Source: Desulfuromonadales bacterium (GTDB lineage Bacteria > Desulfobacterota > Desulfuromonadia > Desulfuromonadales > BM103). Taken from it: a stretch of DNA of 9,017 nt. The notes beneath the pieces were generated by a model that did no database searches, was not told the origin of the DNA, and saw nothing but the letters and a program-made list of their open reading frames with translations. Shown one piece after another: positions 7,322 through 9,017 of this stretch. The first letter of the stretch is position 1; each line of letters opens with the position of its first letter. The translations under genes were made by a program, and so were the position numbers. The stretch covers positions 1 through 9,017 of the forward strand of contig DAOVNV010000090.1 in NCBI GenBank assembly GCA_030630015.1. The letters run 5' to 3'.

Positions 7322-7825
7322 TCAAACTTCCCTCTTGGTCAGAATCACCGCGCCGACGATGGCCACCAACAGCAGGATGGAGGCAATCTCAAACGGCAGC
7401 AGAAACTCGGTAAACATGGCCTTGCCAATCAATTCGGTATGACCAAAATCTAGAACCATGGCATTTGTGACATCGCCTTGGGCACCGGACACCTGGCCAC
7501 GCTTGACAAAAACAAGAAGATTGACCAGTACCAGCACACTGGCAAAGGCAGCCCAGACGACTCCATGTGTAAAGCGTTTACCGGCATCGCTACCGAGGTT
7601 GAGCAGCATGATAACAAACAGGATCAGCACCATGATCGCTCCAGCATAAACCATGATCTGCACCGCGGCCATGAAAGGCGCATAGAGCATCACATAGAAA
7701 ACTGCCAGGCAGAAAAAGGTGTTCACCAGGCCAAGAGCACTGTTCACCGGGCTTCTACTCAGGATTACAATCAATCCAGACCCAACCGCAATCAGCGCGA
7801 CAATATAGAATAAGATAGTTTCCAT
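7322..7825 (-). CDS. nuoJ: NADH-quinone oxidoreductase subunit J
   Basis: NuoJ is a five-helix membrane subunit of complex I. Its third helix changes between pi-bulge and alpha form during coupling. That helix is visible as VQIMVYAGAIMVLILFVIML, with the conserved tyrosine at Y60. A second conserved segment, LPFEIASILLLVAIVGAV at 143-160, holds E146 in the last helix. The length of 167 residues is within the family range (E. coli has 184). ATG 7823-7825 is preceded by AGGAGGAG about ten bases upstream. It follows nuoI by only 21 bases and precedes nuoK by 28. Confidence 0.96.
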   Translation of the reverse strand: METILFYIVALIAVGSGLIVILSRSPVNSALGLVNTFFCLAVFYVMLYAPFMAAVQIMVYAGAIMVLILFVIMLLNLGSDAGKRFTHGVVWAAFASVLVLVNLLVFVKRGQVSGAQGDVTNAMVLDFGHTELIGKAMFTEFLLPFEIASILLLVAIVGAVILTKREV

Positions 7826-7846
7826 GGGTTCTACGCTCCTCCTGGC

Positions 7847-8242
7847 TTACTTGAGCAGCCGCTCCTTAGTAAATTCAAAGTCTTCGCGCCTGTAGTTGGC
7901 CAGTTCGTAGACATCGGTCATTTCGATCGCCTCAACAGGACAGGCCTCCACGCAGTATCCACAGAAAATGCAGCGCAACAAATCAATCGTGTAAACTTCG
8001 GGGTACTTCTCACCCTTTTCATTCTCGGCGGAGACTACCGTAATGCATTTTGCCGGACAGACCGTCGGGCAAAGGTAGCAGGCCACGCACTTTTCACGAT
8101 CCTGGCTCGGAACCAAACGGTGCAGGCCACGAAAACGATCAGAAGGCGTAAGCTTTATTTTTGGATATTGAACCGTGGTTGAATATCCTGGCAATACATG
8201 CTTGAAGGTGATGCTCAAACCCTTAGCGATAGCTAGAAACAT
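7847..8242 (-). CDS. nuoI: NADH-quinone oxidoreductase subunit I (2 x [4Fe-4S])
   Basis: NuoI is the ferredoxin-like subunit that passes electrons through clusters N6a and N6b in the connecting arm toward the quinone site. Two C-x2-C-x2-C-x3-C-P motifs are complete: C52, C55, C58, C62 (CVACYLCPTVCP) and C91, C94, C97, C101 (CIFCGYCVEACP). The N-terminus has a short amphipathic segment (AKGLSITFKHV), then the conserved TVQYPK and RFRGLHRL that dock it to the membrane arm. At 131 residues it is shorter than E. coli NuoI (180), mostly at the C-terminus, though short forms are common in other bacteria. ATG 8240-8242 is preceded by AGAGG. It lies 34 bases after nuoH. Confidence 0.97.
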   Translation of the reverse strand: MFLAIAKGLSITFKHVLPGYSTTVQYPKIKLTPSDRFRGLHRLVPSQDREKCVACYLCPTVCPAKCITVVSAENEKGEKYPEVYTIDLLRCIFCGYCVEACPVEAIEMTDVYELANYRREDFEFTKERLLK

Positions 8243-8276
8243 GGATCTATCCTCTTATCTTCAAGATATTGGGTTA

Positions 8277-9017
8277 CTACGTCAGGACAACAACAATTGC
8301 AGTCACCGCCACGTTCAACAGTGCCAGAGGGATCAACACCTTCCATCCCATAGCCATCAACTGATCGTAGCGCACGCGCGGTAATGTGGCACGCAACCAG
8401 ATGATGAAAAACATGATCGCAAAGACCTTCATCAGGATATTCACGAAACCCAGGCTGCTCGGCAGAGGTCCATACCAACCACCCAGGAACAGCGTTGAAG
8501 TGATCGCCGCGATAACAACCATGTTGGCATATTCCGCCATGAAGAACAGGGCGTATTTCATCGAGGAGTACTCGGTACAGAAGCCAGAGACCAGTTCGCT
8601 CTCGGCCTCAGGCATATCAAACGGCGTCCGGTTGATCTCGGCCAGGCCGGTAATCATGAACAGGAAGAATGCGAGTGGCTGGGTAAAGACATACCAGTTC
8701 GGCAGGAACGGAATGGCGCCCCAGAGCGGTCCGGATTGAATAGCCACGATCTGACGCAGGCTCAAGGTTTCAGCCAGCATGAAAATCGCGATAATCGATA
8801 TCCCGGCTGCCAGTTCATACGAAATCATCTGGGCCGTAGCTCTTATTCCGCCGAGCAAGGAGTACTTGCTGTTGGAACTCCACCCAGCAAGGACAATTCC
8901 GTAAACACCCAGTCCGGCAAACGCCAAGATATAAAGGATGCCGATATTCAGGTCCGTGATCTGCTGCGGCACAGCGAAACCGCCGATCGTGACATCCGGT
9001 CCGAAAGGTATGACGGC
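8277..9017 (-). CDS. nuoH: NADH-quinone oxidoreductase subunit H (5' end outside window)
   Basis: NuoH forms much of the quinone-binding chamber and anchors the hydrophilic arm to the membrane. The visible part is the last 246 residues. The reading frame stays open to the right edge, beginning inside AVIPFGPD. About 80-100 N-terminal residues are therefore outside. The in-frame GTG at 8970-8972 is an internal valine, not the start, since conserved NuoH sequence lies upstream of it. Recognisable family blocks include LAGWSSNSKYSLLGGIRATA, EINRTPFDMPEAESELVSGF, the quinone-chamber segment TEYSSMKYALFFMAEY, and RATLPRVRYDQLMAMGWK near the end. It is the most upstream gene seen; nuoA to nuoG probably lie to the right. 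Confidence 0.97.
   Translation of the reverse strand, partial: AVIPFGPDVTIGGFAVPQQITDLNIGILYILAFAGLGVYGIVLAGWSSNSKYSLLGGIRATAQMISYELAAGISIIAIFMLAETLSLRQIVAIQSGPLWGAIPFLPNWYVFTQPLAFFLFMITGLAEINRTPFDMPEAESELVSGFCTEYSSMKYALFFMAEYANMVVIAAITSTLFLGGWYGPLPSSLGFVNILMKVFAIMFFIIWLRATLPRVRYDQLMAMGWKVLIPLALLNVAVTAIVVVLT

Noticed and set aside
8277..8972. A complete 231-residue nuoH starting at GTG 8970-8972
   Set aside because: Conserved NuoH sequence (AVIPFGPD) continues in frame upstream to the window edge, so this is an internal codon of a gene truncated by the window.

Overview
This window looks like an ordinary piece of a Gram-negative bacterial chromosome with about half G+C. Every gene I can support lies on the minus strand, so in transcription order the window reads from right to left: nuoH (5' end outside the window), nuoI, nuoJ, nuoK, nuoL, nuoM, nuoN, then xthA, then a UbiA-family prenyltransferase gene (3' end outside the window). 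The order nuoH-to-N is the canonical distal half of a bacterial complex I operon. The short NuoI, the His-rich NuoL and the MqnP-like type of UbiA protein suggest a menaquinone-using anaerobe or facultative anaerobe, perhaps a Desulfuromonadales-type relative of the former delta-proteobacteria. This placement is an inference by eye and is not secure.

Region 1846-9017 holds the complex I genes. They are tightly packed, with 21 to 59 bases between them, and each has a recognisable Shine-Dalgarno sequence. They encode the quinone-site subunit NuoH, the two-cluster ferredoxin subunit NuoI, the small membrane subunits NuoJ and NuoK, and the three antiporter-like proton-pumping subunits NuoL, NuoM and NuoN. 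The charged residues that carry protons in this family are all present, so the enzyme looks intact. The operon ends at a strong intrinsic terminator at 1796-1826.

Region 799-1790 is an independent unit: a good sigma70-type promoter at 1729-1757 and xthA, a DNA-repair exonuclease III / AP endonuclease with a complete active site.

Region 1-798 contains a 157-base spacer with a possible promoter, then the first 213 codons of an MqnP/UbiA-like membrane prenyltransferase. It probably attaches the polyprenyl tail to a quinone precursor. If so, the window carries both a quinone-biosynthesis enzyme and the dehydrogenase that reduces the quinone, separated by an unrelated repair gene.

I see no mobile elements, tRNA or rRNA genes, CRISPR arrays or phage genes, and no gene-free stretch longer than 195 bases. 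I found no convincing undescribed system. The findings below are modest observations.
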